Shown: in pieces, positions 7,441 to 16,108 of the stretch
Layout: the number at the start of each line of letters is the position of its first letter
Numbering within the stretch: position 1 is the stretch's first letter
Assembly (NCBI RefSeq): GCF_001189295.1
Contig: NZ_CP012159.1
Coordinates: 10,125,856-10,189,855 of the forward strand
Direction: 5' to 3'
Length of the DNA: 64,000 nt
Source of the DNA: Chondromyces crocatus
GTDB taxonomy: Bacteria; Myxococcota_A; Polyangia; Polyangiales; Polyangiaceae
The notes under the pieces: generated by a model
What the model was told of the DNA's origin: nothing
Database searches by the model: none
Seen by the model: the letters and a program-made list of their open reading frames with translations, nothing else
Translations under genes and position numbers: made by a program

Positions 7441-8469
7441 GTGAGAACGTCGAGAGGACTACGAGGGCGGGGAGCCGAAGGGCAGGATCGGCCCCGCTGG
7501 CGGGCCAAGGAACGGCATCGGCGCGAGCGCGTGCGGCGCGAGGCCGTCGATGCCGGAGGGATGCTCGAAGCGTGGATCGCGGCACAAGGTCTTCCGCATG
7601 CGCGCGTGGAGACGCTGGAGGCGCTCGATCCGAGGGCGTACTTGCAGGAGACGGCGCAGCTCGATCTCACGCTCACGGCGGCGGAGCGGCTGCGGCGCCT
7701 CGCCGTGGCGCTGGAGGGTCGCCTGAGCGAGGCAGAGCAGCCACGCGGGTGGCTCTCACTGGAGCGGCTGTACGCAGTGGCGCAAGCGTTGGATCCGAAG
7801 GACGCGGAGGTCGAGATCTCGCGCGCGTTCACGGCAGAGCGGTGTGCGTCGCTCGTGGAGGATCGGCCGGAGGTGCGACGCCGGATGCTCGGTGTGGGCC
7901 GAGCCGCGGCGCTCCGGGCGATCGCGCTGCGACCACGAGATGCCGAGGCGCGCGTCGCGCTCGGGATGCTCGCCTATTCGTTTCGCGATGGCTCGATCGA
8001 GGAGGCGCTGCGCTGGTTCGAGGAGGCCCTTTCGCTTTCGCCAGCTCTCGGCTGGGCGCGGTTGTACCGGGCCCACTGTCTGCACGATCTGAAGCGGTGG
8101 GGAGAAGCGGCGCAGGCGTACGAGGAGGTGAACCCGGCGTTCCTCGTGGGCAACCTGGCGTGGCGGCTCGATCTGCTGCATGAGCAGCGTGCGTGGTGTT
8201 TGCTCCAGGCGGGAGATCGCGCAGGTGCAGTCAGCGGGTTCCTGGAGGTGCTCCGGCGGTACGAGCGAGAGCCGGCGCTGGCAGAGCATCAGCTCTTGAA
8301 GGAGCTGACGGCGGCCGCAGAAGGGCCGTTGCAGGAGGAGCTGCAAGAGCGCTTTGAACATCTGCAGCGAGCGCTCGGGTGCAGCGTCGATCGTGAAGGG
8401 CTCGAGGATGTGTCGCAGGAGGAGCCTGCAGTCTCCTCACCGCACGCAGGCGGCAGCAGCGCGGACTGA
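7441..8469 (+). CDS. TPR-repeat protein
   Basis: A 342-residue soluble protein starting at GTG with GGGAGGGGG just upstream. The first ~40 residues are very basic (RGLRGRGAEG, RWRAKERHRRERVRREA). The rest is alpha-helical with TPR-like units, the clearest being ALRAIALRPRDAEARVALGM, EEALRWFEEALSLSPALGWA and LYRAHCLHDLKRWGEAAQAY. The C-terminal 30 residues are polar and low in complexity. There is no signal peptide or membrane helix. It follows the membrane TPR gene at 6757 in a likely two-gene operon, so both may act in one complex. I do not recognise a specific family. Confidence 0.8.
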   Translation: MRTSRGLRGRGAEGQDRPRWRAKERHRRERVRREAVDAGGMLEAWIAAQGLPHARVETLEALDPRAYLQETAQLDLTLTAAERLRRLAVALEGRLSEAEQPRGWLSLERLYAVAQALDPKDAEVEISRAFTAERCASLVEDRPEVRRRMLGVGRAAALRAIALRPRDAEARVALGMLAYSFRDGSIEEALRWFEEALSLSPALGWARLYRAHCLHDLKRWGEAAQAYEEVNPAFLVGNLAWRLDLLHEQRAWCLLQAGDRAGAVSGFLEVLRRYEREPALAEHQLLKELTAAAEGPLQEELQERFEHLQRALGCSVDREGLEDVSQEEPAVSSPHAGGSSAD

Positions 8470-8557
8470 GCCGGGAACGCGGAACGCACCCCGTCACCGG
8501 CCGCTCGGTCCAGGCTTGCTTGGATTGCAGGCTGTGGCGCGTGGCGCTCGGCGGCGT

Positions 8558-8572
8558 TGGCACTGGCGTTGC
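8558..8572 (+). promoter_or_regulatory. Candidate sigma-54 (-24/-12) promoter
   Basis: TGGCAC, five bases, then TTGC matches the sigma-54 core with correct spacing. It lies in the intergenic region about 135 bases upstream of the gene at 8707. Myxobacteria use many sigma-54 promoters, but no activator gene is adjacent. Short motif, so chance remains possible. Confidence 0.4.
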
Positions 8573-8706
8573 CCACCTGGAGGATCGTCACGGTCCGATT
8601 TCATCGCGAGGCGCCGAGCGCGCAGCCCGAACGAAGCAACCAGCGACGTCGGCTCCGGGCCGCCGGAGGGAGCCGGCAAAGCGCCCATGAAGAAGAGGAG
8701 TTACCG

Positions 8707-9231
8707 ATGAACGGAGCAGGCAAAGCCACCATGGATCACGAGGTCATTCGACAGTGGGTGGAGCAGCGCGGAGGAACGCCTTCGCACGTCAAGGGCCGAG
8801 GTACGGCTTCGGACGCCGGGATCCTGCGCATCGACTTCCCAGGGTACAGCGGCGAAGACACACTCGAAGCGATCTCGTGGGAGCAGTGGTTCAAAACCTT
8901 CGACGAGAGCAACCTCGCGTTCCTCTTTCAGGAGCGAACTGCGGATGGGCAGGAGAGCCGCTTCAACAAGCTGATCAACCGCGACAACCTCGCGCCGAGT
9001 GTCGAGCTGGTGAAGCGTAGCGAGCCTGAAGAGCGCTCGGGCTCGTCCCGCGAGCGGCAGAGCGCCCGCGCAGAGCACGACACGCATGGGCCGCGAGGGG
9101 GTCACATCGAGGTCGAGATCTCTCCCGAGCTGAGCGACATCATCAGCGGTGAGCGCGCTGGTGAAGGCGAGGAGCGGGACACGTCTGGCCCGGTGGCCGC
9201 AAACGATCAGCAGAAGCGCCGAGCAAGCTAG
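8707..9231 (+). CDS. Conserved hypothetical protein with a disordered acidic tail
   Basis: A 174-residue protein. AGGAG lies seven bases before the ATG, which fixes the start. Residues 9-105 form a compact-looking region (VIRQWVEQRGGTPSHVKGRG, ILRIDFPGYSGEDTLEAISW, AFLFQERT, SRFNKLINR) that resembles a short stand-alone domain I have seen in unnamed proteobacterial proteins, often in DNA- or glycogen-related contexts; I cannot name it safely. Residues 105-174 are polar, charged and probably disordered (RSEPEERSGSSRERQSARAE). No signal peptide. It stands alone between the TPR operon and feoA and may be driven by the sigma-54-like site at 8558. Confidence 0.75.
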   Translation: MNGAGKATMDHEVIRQWVEQRGGTPSHVKGRGTASDAGILRIDFPGYSGEDTLEAISWEQWFKTFDESNLAFLFQERTADGQESRFNKLINRDNLAPSVELVKRSEPEERSGSSRERQSARAEHDTHGPRGGHIEVEISPELSDIISGERAGEGEERDTSGPVAANDQQKRRAS

Positions 9232-9486
9232 CCAGGACACGCGTCACCCCGCCTGAGGCCACCTCGCGCTGGCGAGGACTCCGACCGAGCTGGCTGCGGC
9301 AAGCCAGGGTCGAGCGCGTCAGCCTCCCCTCCCACGAGCGCAACGCCATTCCCACGAGCGCAGCGCTGCGCGCGTTCTCGATGGCGTCCTCCTCGACGTC
9401 GTGCCAGCTCGTCCGGAACGTCGGGTCGCAGGCTGCATCTGGCGCGTCGAGTCACAGACGGCACGCATCGCTGGATGACTTCGTGT

Positions 9487-9501
9487 TGAAAGCCATTATC
9501 A
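9487..9501 (+). promoter_or_regulatory. Candidate Fur box upstream of feoA
   Basis: TGAAAGC-C-ATTATCA fits the 7-1-7 Fur motif TGATAAT-N-ATTATCA at 11 of 14 positions, with one half-site perfect. It ends 45 bases before the feoA start, where binding could block transcription when iron is plentiful. The rest of the 9232-9546 intergenic region shows no gene. Confidence 0.5.
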
Positions 9502-9546
9502 TCTTGCTGCCTTTTGTCCCTGCCTCCACGCGACCAAGGATTGTTG

Positions 9547-9894
9547 ATGTCTTCTGTCCTCGACTCGAAGCGCTCTCCTCAGGATCTCAGCCAGCTCGCG
9601 CCCGGTGAAGCGGCCACGGTTCGTCGTATCCGTGGCGAGCGTCGCACCGTGGTGCGGCTGCTGGAGATGGGGTTGGTCGCCGGGACGCGGGTCGAGGTGA
9701 AGCGGAAGGCGCCGCTCGGTGATCCGCTGGAGCTGCGGGTGCGGGGGTATGCGCTGAGCATTCGCCGTGTCGAGGCGGCGGGTGTGGAGGTCGGTGACGT
9801 GGCGCCTGCACACGACGGGTCGGCGACGGCGCGGTCGGCAGGCGGGCTCGGGGCAGAAGGCGCAGGGGCGCCCGTCTCCGAGGGGACGTCGTGA
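9547..9894 (+). CDS. feoA: FeoA family ferrous iron transport accessory protein
   Basis: A 115-residue protein with the SH3-like FeoA domain in residues ~12-80: LSQLAPGEAATVRRI, RLLEMGLVAGTRVEVKRKAP, GDPLELRVRGYALSIRRVEA. FeoA is a small cytoplasmic protein that supports FeoB GTPase and iron uptake. The C-terminal 35 residues are Gly/Ala-rich and not part of the domain. I chose the ATG at 9547; an upstream TTG would add residues not seen in FeoA. Its TGA overlaps the feoB GTG as GTGA, a coupled pair. The Fur-box-like site at 9487 suggests induction under iron limitation. Confidence 0.93.
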   Translation: MSSVLDSKRSPQDLSQLAPGEAATVRRIRGERRTVVRLLEMGLVAGTRVEVKRKAPLGDPLELRVRGYALSIRRVEAAGVEVGDVAPAHDGSATARSAGGLGAEGAGAPVSEGTS

Positions 9895-12338
9895 CCGAGA
9901 AGTCACTGGTCGTTCTCGTCGCGGGAAATCCGAACGCAGGCAAGACGTCGCTCTTCAACCGGCTCACGGGGTCGCGGGCGAAGGTCGGGAACTACCCGGG
10001 CGTCACCGTGGATCGTCGCTCGGGTGTGCTCGCGGCGGAGGGAGCGCCGAAGATCGAGCTGGTCGATCTGCCAGGCACCTACAGCCTGACGGCGCGCTCG
10101 GCGGAGGAGAGCGTCGCGGTGGACGCCTTGCTCGGTCGAAGCGGTCCGCTGCCGGATGCGGTGATCGTGGTGGCCGACGCGACGGCGCTGCGTCGCGGGT
10201 TGTACCTGGCCACGCAGGTGATCGATTCGGGCCGGCCGACGGTGCTGGCGCTGAACATGATGGACGAGGCGCGCGCGGCCGGGCACGCGATCGATGTGGC
10301 GCGGCTGGGCGAGGCGCTGGGTTGCGAGGTCGTCGAGACGGTCGCGACGAAGAACCAGGGCGTGGCGGAGCTGGCCAAGGCGGCGCAGCACGCCGTGGCG
10401 GCAGGGAAGTCAGGGGAGGGACAGGCGCCGGTCGGCGAGGGCGAGGGCACCGAGGAGCACGACGGCGCGAGCGAGCGCGTCGCGACCGAGGAGCAAGACC
10501 CCTCGGGTGAGCGCATGGCGCCCGAGGAGCACGATCGTTCGGGTGAACGCGTGGTCGCCAAGGGCCACGACCGCTCCGGCGAGCGCGTGGCCGCAGGGGC
10601 GCACGAACGCTCCGGCGAGTACGCGGTGTCCCGGGACCGCCGTGGTGCAGACGAGTCAGCGTCGACGACGGCACCTCGCTCGGTGCGGAAAGGGATGCCG
10701 GAGGCGCTCGCGCGGAGCTTGCGGCACGTGGAAGAGGCGGTGCGCGCGGCGAAGCTCACGGAGGATCCGGAGATCGCGTGGTCGCTCGCAATGTGGGCGC
10801 TGCTGTCGCTCGGCGACGATGAGCTGGAGGTTCCAGCCAGCCTGCGGGCCGCGGTGAAGGCGGCGCACGAGGAGGCGCACGAGGACGGGCGGAACCTCGA
10901 CGAGGAGCTGGTCGGATGGCGTTACGGGCGGGTCGACGCGGCGCTGGAGGGAGCGCTGACGGAGGCGCGCTACACGGGCGAGAGTACGTCGAGCCGGGTG
11001 GACTCGGTGCTGGTGCACCCGGTGTGGGGACTCGCCGTGTTCGCCGTGGTGATGCTGTTCGTCTTCCAGATGCTGTTCGCCTGGTCGGAGCCGCTCGTGG
11101 CGCTGATCGAGGGGCTGGTCGGGACGACGCAGGACGCGGTACGCGGCGCGCTGCCCGAGGGGGCGCTCCGGGATCTGGTGGTCGATGGTGTGATCGCGGG
11201 CGTGGGCAACGTGGTGGTGTTCGTGCCGCAGATCGCGCTCCTGTTCGCGTTCATCACGGTGCTGGAGGACTCGGGCTACCTGGCGCGGGTGGCGTTCGTG
11301 ATCGATCGGGTGATGGCGTCGGTGGGTCTGCACGGGCGCGCGTTCGTGCCGATGCTGTCGGGCTTCGCGTGCGCGATCCCGGCGGTGCTCGCGACGCGGA
11401 CCCTGGAGAGCCGGCGGGATCGGTTGATCACGATGCTGGTGGTGCCGCTGGCGTCGTGCAGCGCGCGGCTCCCGGTGTACGTGCTGGTGACGGCGGTGAT
11501 CTTCGATCCGGACACGAAGGTGTTCGGGGTGCTCAGCGTGGGCGCGGTGGTGCTGCTCTCGATGTACGCGCTGAGCGTCGTCGCGTCGCTGGGGGCCGCG
11601 GCCGTGCTGCGGCGGACGGTGCTGAAGGGACCGCGGCAGCCGCTGGTGCTCGAGCTGCCGCCTTACCGTCTGCCGGGTGTGCGGAACGTGGCGCAGGCGA
11701 CCTGGTTCCGCGTGCGCGACTTCCTGATGGCGGCGGGGACGGTGATCCTGGCGCTGTCGATCGTGATCTGGGGGCTCCTGTCGTACCCGAAGGACGGCGA
11801 GGCCGAGGCGCGGTGGGAGGCGCGGCGGGCCGAGATCACCGAGACGGTGCCCGAGGGAGAGGCGCGCGAGGAGGCGCTGTCCGCGGCGGAGCAGGCGCAG
11901 GCGGGCGAGGCGTTGCGGCACTCGGCCGGTGGGCGGCTGGGTCACGCGATCGAGCCGGCGATCGAGCCGCTCGGCTTCGACTGGCGGCTGGGGGTGGGCA
12001 TCATCGGGGCGTTCGCGGCGCGCGAGGTGTTCGTGTCGACGCTGGGGATCGTCTTCGACGTGGGCTCGGCCGATGAGGAGAGTCAGCCGCTGCGGGAGGC
12101 GCTGCGCGAGGCGAAGCGTCCGGACGGGACGAAGTTGATGACGCCGCTCGTGGGGGTGTCGTTGATGGTCTTCTTCGTGCTCGCGTGTCAGTGCATGAGC
12201 ACCATCGCGGTGGTGCGGCGGGAGGCAGGCTCGTGGAAGTGGGCCGGGTTGATGGTCGGGTACATGACGGTGCTGGCGTACGTGGCGTCGCTGGCGGTGT
12301 ACCAGGTGGGCCGGCTGCTCGGGCTGGGGGTGACGTGA
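9891..12338 (+). CDS. feoB: Ferrous iron transporter FeoB
   Basis: An 815-residue inner-membrane Fe2+ permease. The N-terminal G domain has G1 GNPNAGKTS (residues ~12-20), G2 region NYPGVTVD, G3 DLPGTYSL and G4 NMMD. A charged linker follows with five 12-residue repeats (187-246). The C-terminal half has the Gate/core pattern of FeoB, including QIALLFAFITVLEDSGYLAR, GFACAIPAVLATRT, SCSARLPVYVL and the final helices QCMSTIAVV. FeoB couples GTP hydrolysis to ferrous iron import. The start is the GTG overlapping the feoA stop. It is followed by a small membrane protein in the usual FeoC/Cys-rich position. The repeat-bearing linker is not a normal FeoB feature. Confidence 0.97.
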   Translation: MTEKSLVVLVAGNPNAGKTSLFNRLTGSRAKVGNYPGVTVDRRSGVLAAEGAPKIELVDLPGTYSLTARSAEESVAVDALLGRSGPLPDAVIVVADATALRRGLYLATQVIDSGRPTVLALNMMDEARAAGHAIDVARLGEALGCEVVETVATKNQGVAELAKAAQHAVAAGKSGEGQAPVGEGEGTEEHDGASERVATEEQDPSGERMAPEEHDRSGERVVAKGHDRSGERVAAGAHERSGEYAVSRDRRGADESASTTAPRSVRKGMPEALARSLRHVEEAVRAAKLTEDPEIAWSLAMWALLSLGDDELEVPASLRAAVKAAHEEAHEDGRNLDEELVGWRYGRVDAALEGALTEARYTGESTSSRVDSVLVHPVWGLAVFAVVMLFVFQMLFAWSEPLVALIEGLVGTTQDAVRGALPEGALRDLVVDGVIAGVGNVVVFVPQIALLFAFITVLEDSGYLARVAFVIDRVMASVGLHGRAFVPMLSGFACAIPAVLATRTLESRRDRLITMLVVPLASCSARLPVYVLVTAVIFDPDTKVFGVLSVGAVVLLSMYALSVVASLGAAAVLRRTVLKGPRQPLVLELPPYRLPGVRNVAQATWFRVRDFLMAAGTVILALSIVIWGLLSYPKDGEAEARWEARRAEITETVPEGEAREEALSAAEQAQAGEALRHSAGGRLGHAIEPAIEPLGFDWRLGVGIIGAFAAREVFVSTLGIVFDVGSADEESQPLREALREAKRPDGTKLMTPLVGVSLMVFFVLACQCMSTIAVVRREAGSWKWAGLMVGYMTVLAYVASLAVYQVGRLLGLGVT
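10449..10628 (+). repeat. Five in-frame 36-bp repeats in the FeoB linker
   Basis: Five consecutive 12-residue units encode variants of PEEHDRSGERVV (TEEHDGASERVA, TEEQDPSGERMA, PEEHDRSGERVV, AKGHDRSGERVA, AGAHERSGEYAV). The spacing is exactly 36 bp, so it is in-frame expansion. The region joins the GTPase/GDI part to the membrane part and is predicted to be unstructured. The conserved His and acidic residues could bind metal, but that is speculation. Confidence 0.85.
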
Positions 12339-12417
12339 CGCCATCCAGGGACGACGTCACGGGGCCCGGGCAGGCCGTGAGGCGCACCGGGGCCCTCGTG
12401 ACGTTCCAGGGAGGCAC

Positions 12418-12600
12418 ATGAACTGGCAGGACGGGGTGGCGCTCGCGGTGTGTGCGGTGGCGCTCGGGTGGCTCGTGCTGCGGTTGATCGTGTTGCAAGG
12501 GCCGCCCGCGGCGAAGCCGGATGTGACGCGGGCAGCGCTGGTGAAGAAGGCGCGGGCGCTGAAGAAGCAGCAGGGAAAGTCTTCGGGGTCATGCCACTGA
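12418..12600 (+). CDS. FeoB-associated small membrane protein
   Basis: A 60-residue protein with one N-terminal membrane helix (GVALAVCAVALGWLVLRLIVL), then a Lys-rich cytoplasmic tail (KKARALKKQQGK) ending in SGSCH. GGGAGG lies just before the ATG. It follows feoB by 79 bases on the same strand. Its size, single helix and Cys near the C-terminus fit the FeoB-associated Cys-rich membrane protein family, although only one cysteine sits in the tail. It probably assists FeoB or senses iron. Family assignment is by position and architecture. Confidence 0.75.
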   Translation: MNWQDGVALAVCAVALGWLVLRLIVLQGPPAAKPDVTRAALVKKARALKKQQGKSSGSCH

Positions 12601-12628
12601 GGCGCGCGCTGCTGGTAAAGGTGTTCGT

Positions 12629-13540
12629 CTGACGCGGATCCTGCCTTTCTTCTTGCTGATCGCCGCCGGGGCGGTGATCGCGCGGACGCGGCTCTTGCCT
12701 CGCGAGGGGGTGAAGGGGCTGTCCGTGTACGTGCTGTGGCTGGGGTTCCCGGCGCTGCTGATCCGGTCGCTCGGGACGGCGCCGCCCCCCGAGCCGGCGA
12801 TGGCGCGCGGGCTGGTGGCGTACGGGGTGTCGGCGGTGCTGCTGCTGGGGGTCGCGCTCGCTGTGGGGCGGTTCGCACGGTGGTCGGGCGGGACGAGCTC
12901 GGGCGCAGGGATGGCCGGGGTGGTGGGGAACACGGCGTTCCTGGGGGCGCCGCTGGCGGTGTCGGTGTTCGGGCCGTCGGTGAGCGGGCTGGCCGCGGGC
13001 GTGATCGCGGTGGACTTCGTGGTGATCATGGCGTTCGCGATGGGGGCGATGCAGGCGACGACGGGGGCCGGGAGCGTTCGGCTCGCGCTGGGGCGTACGT
13101 TCCTGAACCCAGTGGTGGCGGCAGCGATCCTGGGGGCGGTGCTGTCGTTCACGGGGGTGCAGCTTCCAGTGCCGCTGGCCCGAGGGCTCGACATGATGGC
13201 AGCGAGCGCGAGCCCGGTGGGGCTGGTGGCGCTGGGCGCGGTGATCGGGCTGGAGGCGAAGCGGCCGACACGAGGCGAGCTGGGGCCGATCGGGCTGGCG
13301 CTCGGGCTGAAGCTCGTGGCGATGCCCGCGCTGGTCTGGGTCGCGGTGACGCTGGCCGGAGCGCCGCCTGCGTTTCGGGCGATCGCGGTGCTGCTGGCGG
13401 GCTGCCCCACGGCGGTGAACGTGTTCATTCAGGCGGGCGCCTACAGCGATTTCGGGCGGGGCGCGGCGCAGGTGGTGGTGCTGGGGACGCTGGTGAGCGC
13501 AGCGACGCTGCCGCTCATCGCAGCGGCGGTGGCGGAGTAG
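12629..13540 (+). CDS. AEC (auxin efflux carrier) family transporter
   Basis: About 300 residues with roughly ten membrane helices and the AEC layout: an N-terminal ILPFFLLIAAGAVIARTRLL, the middle GVVGNTAFLGAPLAVSVFG, and a C-terminal GCPTAVNVFIQAGAY motif. These carriers export or exchange carboxylates, malate or amino-acid derivatives. No ATG, GTG or TTG gives the expected N-terminus. The CTG at 12629 has AAAGG eight bases upstream and yields LTRILPFF, which fits the family; TTG at 12653 is the alternative and would remove part of the first helix. It lies close behind the feo genes on the same strand, but no iron role is implied. Confidence 0.85.
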   Translation: MTRILPFFLLIAAGAVIARTRLLPREGVKGLSVYVLWLGFPALLIRSLGTAPPPEPAMARGLVAYGVSAVLLLGVALAVGRFARWSGGTSSGAGMAGVVGNTAFLGAPLAVSVFGPSVSGLAAGVIAVDFVVIMAFAMGAMQATTGAGSVRLALGRTFLNPVVAAAILGAVLSFTGVQLPVPLARGLDMMAASASPVGLVALGAVIGLEAKRPTRGELGPIGLALGLKLVAMPALVWVAVTLAGAPPAFRAIAVLLAGCPTAVNVFIQAGAYSDFGRGAAQVVVLGTLVSAATLPLIAAAVAE

Positions 13541-13598
13541 GCGTTCTCTGTTGCCACGCGCCATCGTTGGCAGGGACCATTCCAGCACCGACACAGGG

Positions 13599-13640
13599 GC
13601 CGACGCTGGCGCCGACGCCGACGCCGACACGGGAGCCGAC
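13599..13640 (+). repeat. Short GCCGAC hexamer repeats
   Basis: Five copies of GCCGAC occur within 42 bases in the 182-bp gap before cstA. Simple-sequence expansion is the easiest reading; a binding-site cluster is possible but unsupported. Confidence 0.5.
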
Positions 13641-13722
13641 GTGAACGTGGGTTGAAACGCCGGGGAAGTCCTCCGAAAGGGGGCCGCCGCGATACCGGGA
13701 GTCGGTCGAGGAGGATGGTTCG

Positions 13723-15780
13723 ATGGAGGGGTTGAAGAAGCACGGACCCTGGATCCTCGTGGGCATCCTGGGGGCCCTGAGCCTGGGCGTCGTCGCGGTG
13801 AAGCGTGGCGAGCCGGTGAACGCGCTGTGGATCGTAGTGGCCGCGATCTCGGTGTACCTGGTGGCGTACCGCTACTACAGCCTGTACATCGCGCGGCATG
13901 TGATGCGTCTGGACCCGGAACGTCCGACGCCCGCGGTGCGGCACAACGACGGGCTCGATTACGTGCCGACGAACCGTTTCGTGCTGTTCGGGCATCACTT
14001 CGCGGCGATCGCGGGGGCGGGGCCGCTGGTGGGGCCGGTGCTGGCGGCGCAGATGGGCTACCTGCCAGGGACGCTGTGGATCCTGGCCGGGGTGGTGATC
14101 GCAGGCGCGGTGCAGGACTTCATGGTGCTGTTCGTGTCCATGCGGCGCGACGGGCGGTCGCTGGGGGAGCTGATCCGGTCCGAGCTGGGGCCGGTGCCAG
14201 GGGTGATCGCGCTCTTCGGGACGTTCATGATCATGGTGATCATCCTGGCGGTGCTCGCGCTGATCGTGGTGAAGGCGCTCGTCGGGAGCCCGTGGGGGAC
14301 GTTCACCGTGGCGGCGACGATCCCGATCGCGATCTTGATGGGGCTCTACACGCGGTACGTGCGGCCAGGGCACGTGGGCGAGGTTTCGGTCTTCGGGTTC
14401 GTGCTGCTGATGCTGGCCATCGTGTCGGGTCAGCACGTGGCGGAGTCGGCGTCGCTGGGGCCGATGTTCACGTTCACCGGGACGCAGCTCTGCTGGCTCT
14501 TGATCGGATACGGGGCGGTGGCGTCGGTGCTGCCGGTGTGGCTGCTGCTGGCGCCGCGCGACTACCTGTCGACGTTCCTGAAGATCGGGACGATCGTGTG
14601 CCTGGCGGTGGGGATCGTGGTGGTGGCGCCGACGCTGCAGATGCCAGCCATCTCGCGGTTCGCGGATGGGTCGGGGCCGGTCTGGTCGGGGTCGCTATTC
14701 CCGTTCCTGTTCATCACCATCGCGTGCGGGGCGGTGTCGGGGTTCCACGCGCTGATCTCGTCGGGGACGACGCCGAAGCTGATCGAGAACGAGGTGCACG
14801 CGCGGTTCATCGGCTACGGCGGGATGCTGATGGAGTCGTTCGTGGCGATCATGGCGCTGGTAGCGGCGTCGATCCTGGAGCCTGGGATCTACTTCGCGAT
14901 GAACAGCCCCGGCGCGGTGGTGGGGGTGACGGCGGAGAGCGCGTCGCTGGCGGTGACGCAGATGGGCTTCCCGGTGGCGCCGGAGGTGATCGCACAGACG
15001 GCGAGCGACGTGGGAGAGACGACGATCGTGTCGCGCGCCGGCGGGGCGCCGACGCTGGCGGTGGGGATGGCGCACATCTTCTCCAGCGTGATCGGCGGCA
15101 AGGCACTGATGGCGTTCTGGTACCACTTCGCGATCCTGTTCGAGGCGCTGTTCATCCTGACGGCGGTCGACGCGGGGACGCGGGCCGGCCGGTTCATGCT
15201 GCAGGACCTGATCGGGATGTTCGCGCCGCGGTTCCGGGAGACGTCGTCGCTCGTGCCGAGCCTGGTCTCGACGGGGCTGTGCGTCTCGGCGTGGGGGTTC
15301 TTTCTGTACCAGGGGGTGACGGATCCGCTGGGCGGGGTGAACACGCTGTGGCCGCTGTTCGGGATCTCGAACCAGATGCTGGCGGCGGTGGCGCTGGTGC
15401 TGGGCACGGTGGTGATCTTCAAGATGAAGCGGGAGCGCTACGCGTGGGTGACGGTGGTGCCGGCGCTGTGGCTGATCGCGTGCACGACGACGGCAGGGCT
15501 GCAGAAGATCTTCTCGTCGGATCCGCGGGTGGGGTTCCTGGCGCACGCAGGGCGCTTCTCGGAGGCGCTGGGTCGAGGGGTGGTGCTGGCGCCAGCGAAG
15601 AGCCTGGAGGAGATGCAGCAGGTGATCTGGAACGATCGGGTGGACGCCGCGCTGGCCGCGCTGTTCGTGCTGGTGGTGGTGAGCATCGTGGGCTTCGGGA
15701 TCCGGTCGTGCATGAAGGCGTACAAGGCGCAGCGGTGGACGGCGCTGGAGGTGCCGCCCACCGCGGTGGTGGCGGAGTGA
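13723..15780 (+). CDS. cstA: Carbon starvation protein CstA family transporter
   Basis: A 685-residue membrane protein close in length to E. coli CstA. Recognisable stretches are YRYYSLYIARHVMRLDPERP, NRFVLFGHHFAAIAGAGPLV, GPVLAAQMGYLPGTLWIL, QDFMVLFVSMRRDGRSL, GFHALISSGTTPKLIENE and SNQMLAAVALVLGT. CstA/BtsT proteins take up pyruvate or peptides, often during starvation. GAGGAGGA precedes the ATG with good spacing. The stop overlaps the next start by one base, and that next gene is the usual YbdD/YjiX partner, which supports both calls. No regulator of the BtsSR type is visible here. Confidence 0.96.
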   Translation: MEGLKKHGPWILVGILGALSLGVVAVKRGEPVNALWIVVAAISVYLVAYRYYSLYIARHVMRLDPERPTPAVRHNDGLDYVPTNRFVLFGHHFAAIAGAGPLVGPVLAAQMGYLPGTLWILAGVVIAGAVQDFMVLFVSMRRDGRSLGELIRSELGPVPGVIALFGTFMIMVIILAVLALIVVKALVGSPWGTFTVAATIPIAILMGLYTRYVRPGHVGEVSVFGFVLLMLAIVSGQHVAESASLGPMFTFTGTQLCWLLIGYGAVASVLPVWLLLAPRDYLSTFLKIGTIVCLAVGIVVVAPTLQMPAISRFADGSGPVWSGSLFPFLFITIACGAVSGFHALISSGTTPKLIENEVHARFIGYGGMLMESFVAIMALVAASILEPGIYFAMNSPGAVVGVTAESASLAVTQMGFPVAPEVIAQTASDVGETTIVSRAGGAPTLAVGMAHIFSSVIGGKALMAFWYHFAILFEALFILTAVDAGTRAGRFMLQDLIGMFAPRFRETSSLVPSLVSTGLCVSAWGFFLYQGVTDPLGGVNTLWPLFGISNQMLAAVALVLGTVVIFKMKRERYAWVTVVPALWLIACTTTAGLQKIFSSDPRVGFLAHAGRFSEALGRGVVLAPAKSLEEMQQVIWNDRVDAALAALFVLVVVSIVGFGIRSCMKAYKAQRWTALEVPPTAVVAE

Positions 15781-16016
15781 TGGAGGGGTCGATGGGGGCG
15801 ATGGCGAAGCGATGGGTGGAGCGGCTGGGGGCGCTGGGGGTGGGCCTGCGCGACATGGCGCGGCTGATGGTCGGGTTGCCGAGCTACGAGGCGTACGTGA
15901 AGCACGCGCAGGCGGCGCATCCGGAGCGGACGCCGATGACGTACGCGGAGTTCTTCCGGGAGCGGCAAGAGGCGCGCTACGGGGGGCGGGGGAAGGGGGG
16001 GTTCCGCTGCTGCTGA
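15780..16016 (+). CDS. YbdD/YjiX family small protein, CstA partner
   Basis: A 78-residue protein. The C-terminal signature matches the family closely: LMVGLPSYEAYVKHAQAAHP, TPMTYAEFFRERQEARYG and a terminal Cys pair (GGFRCC). Members are nearly always encoded directly after cstA or btsT and are thought to help the transporter, possibly through the C-terminal cysteines. Its ATG begins on the last base of the cstA TGA; ATGs at 15792 and 15801 would shorten the protein to a more typical 65-75 residues. Translation is probably coupled to cstA. Confidence 0.93.
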   Translation: MEGSMGAMAKRWVERLGALGVGLRDMARLMVGLPSYEAYVKHAQAAHPERTPMTYAEFFRERQEARYGGRGKGGFRCC

Positions 16017-16108
16017 GGATCAGGAAGGGAGCGGTCCGGCGGTGCGACCGCTCACGGGGGAGCCGCGACGGCGGTGACCAGGCCAGGGAGGCGGGATAGC
16101 GTCGTTCG

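Noticed and set aside
10656-12344. 562-codon antisense frame opposite feoB
   Set aside because: It is a His/Arg/Gln-rich composition artefact opposite a gene with clear FeoB motifs.
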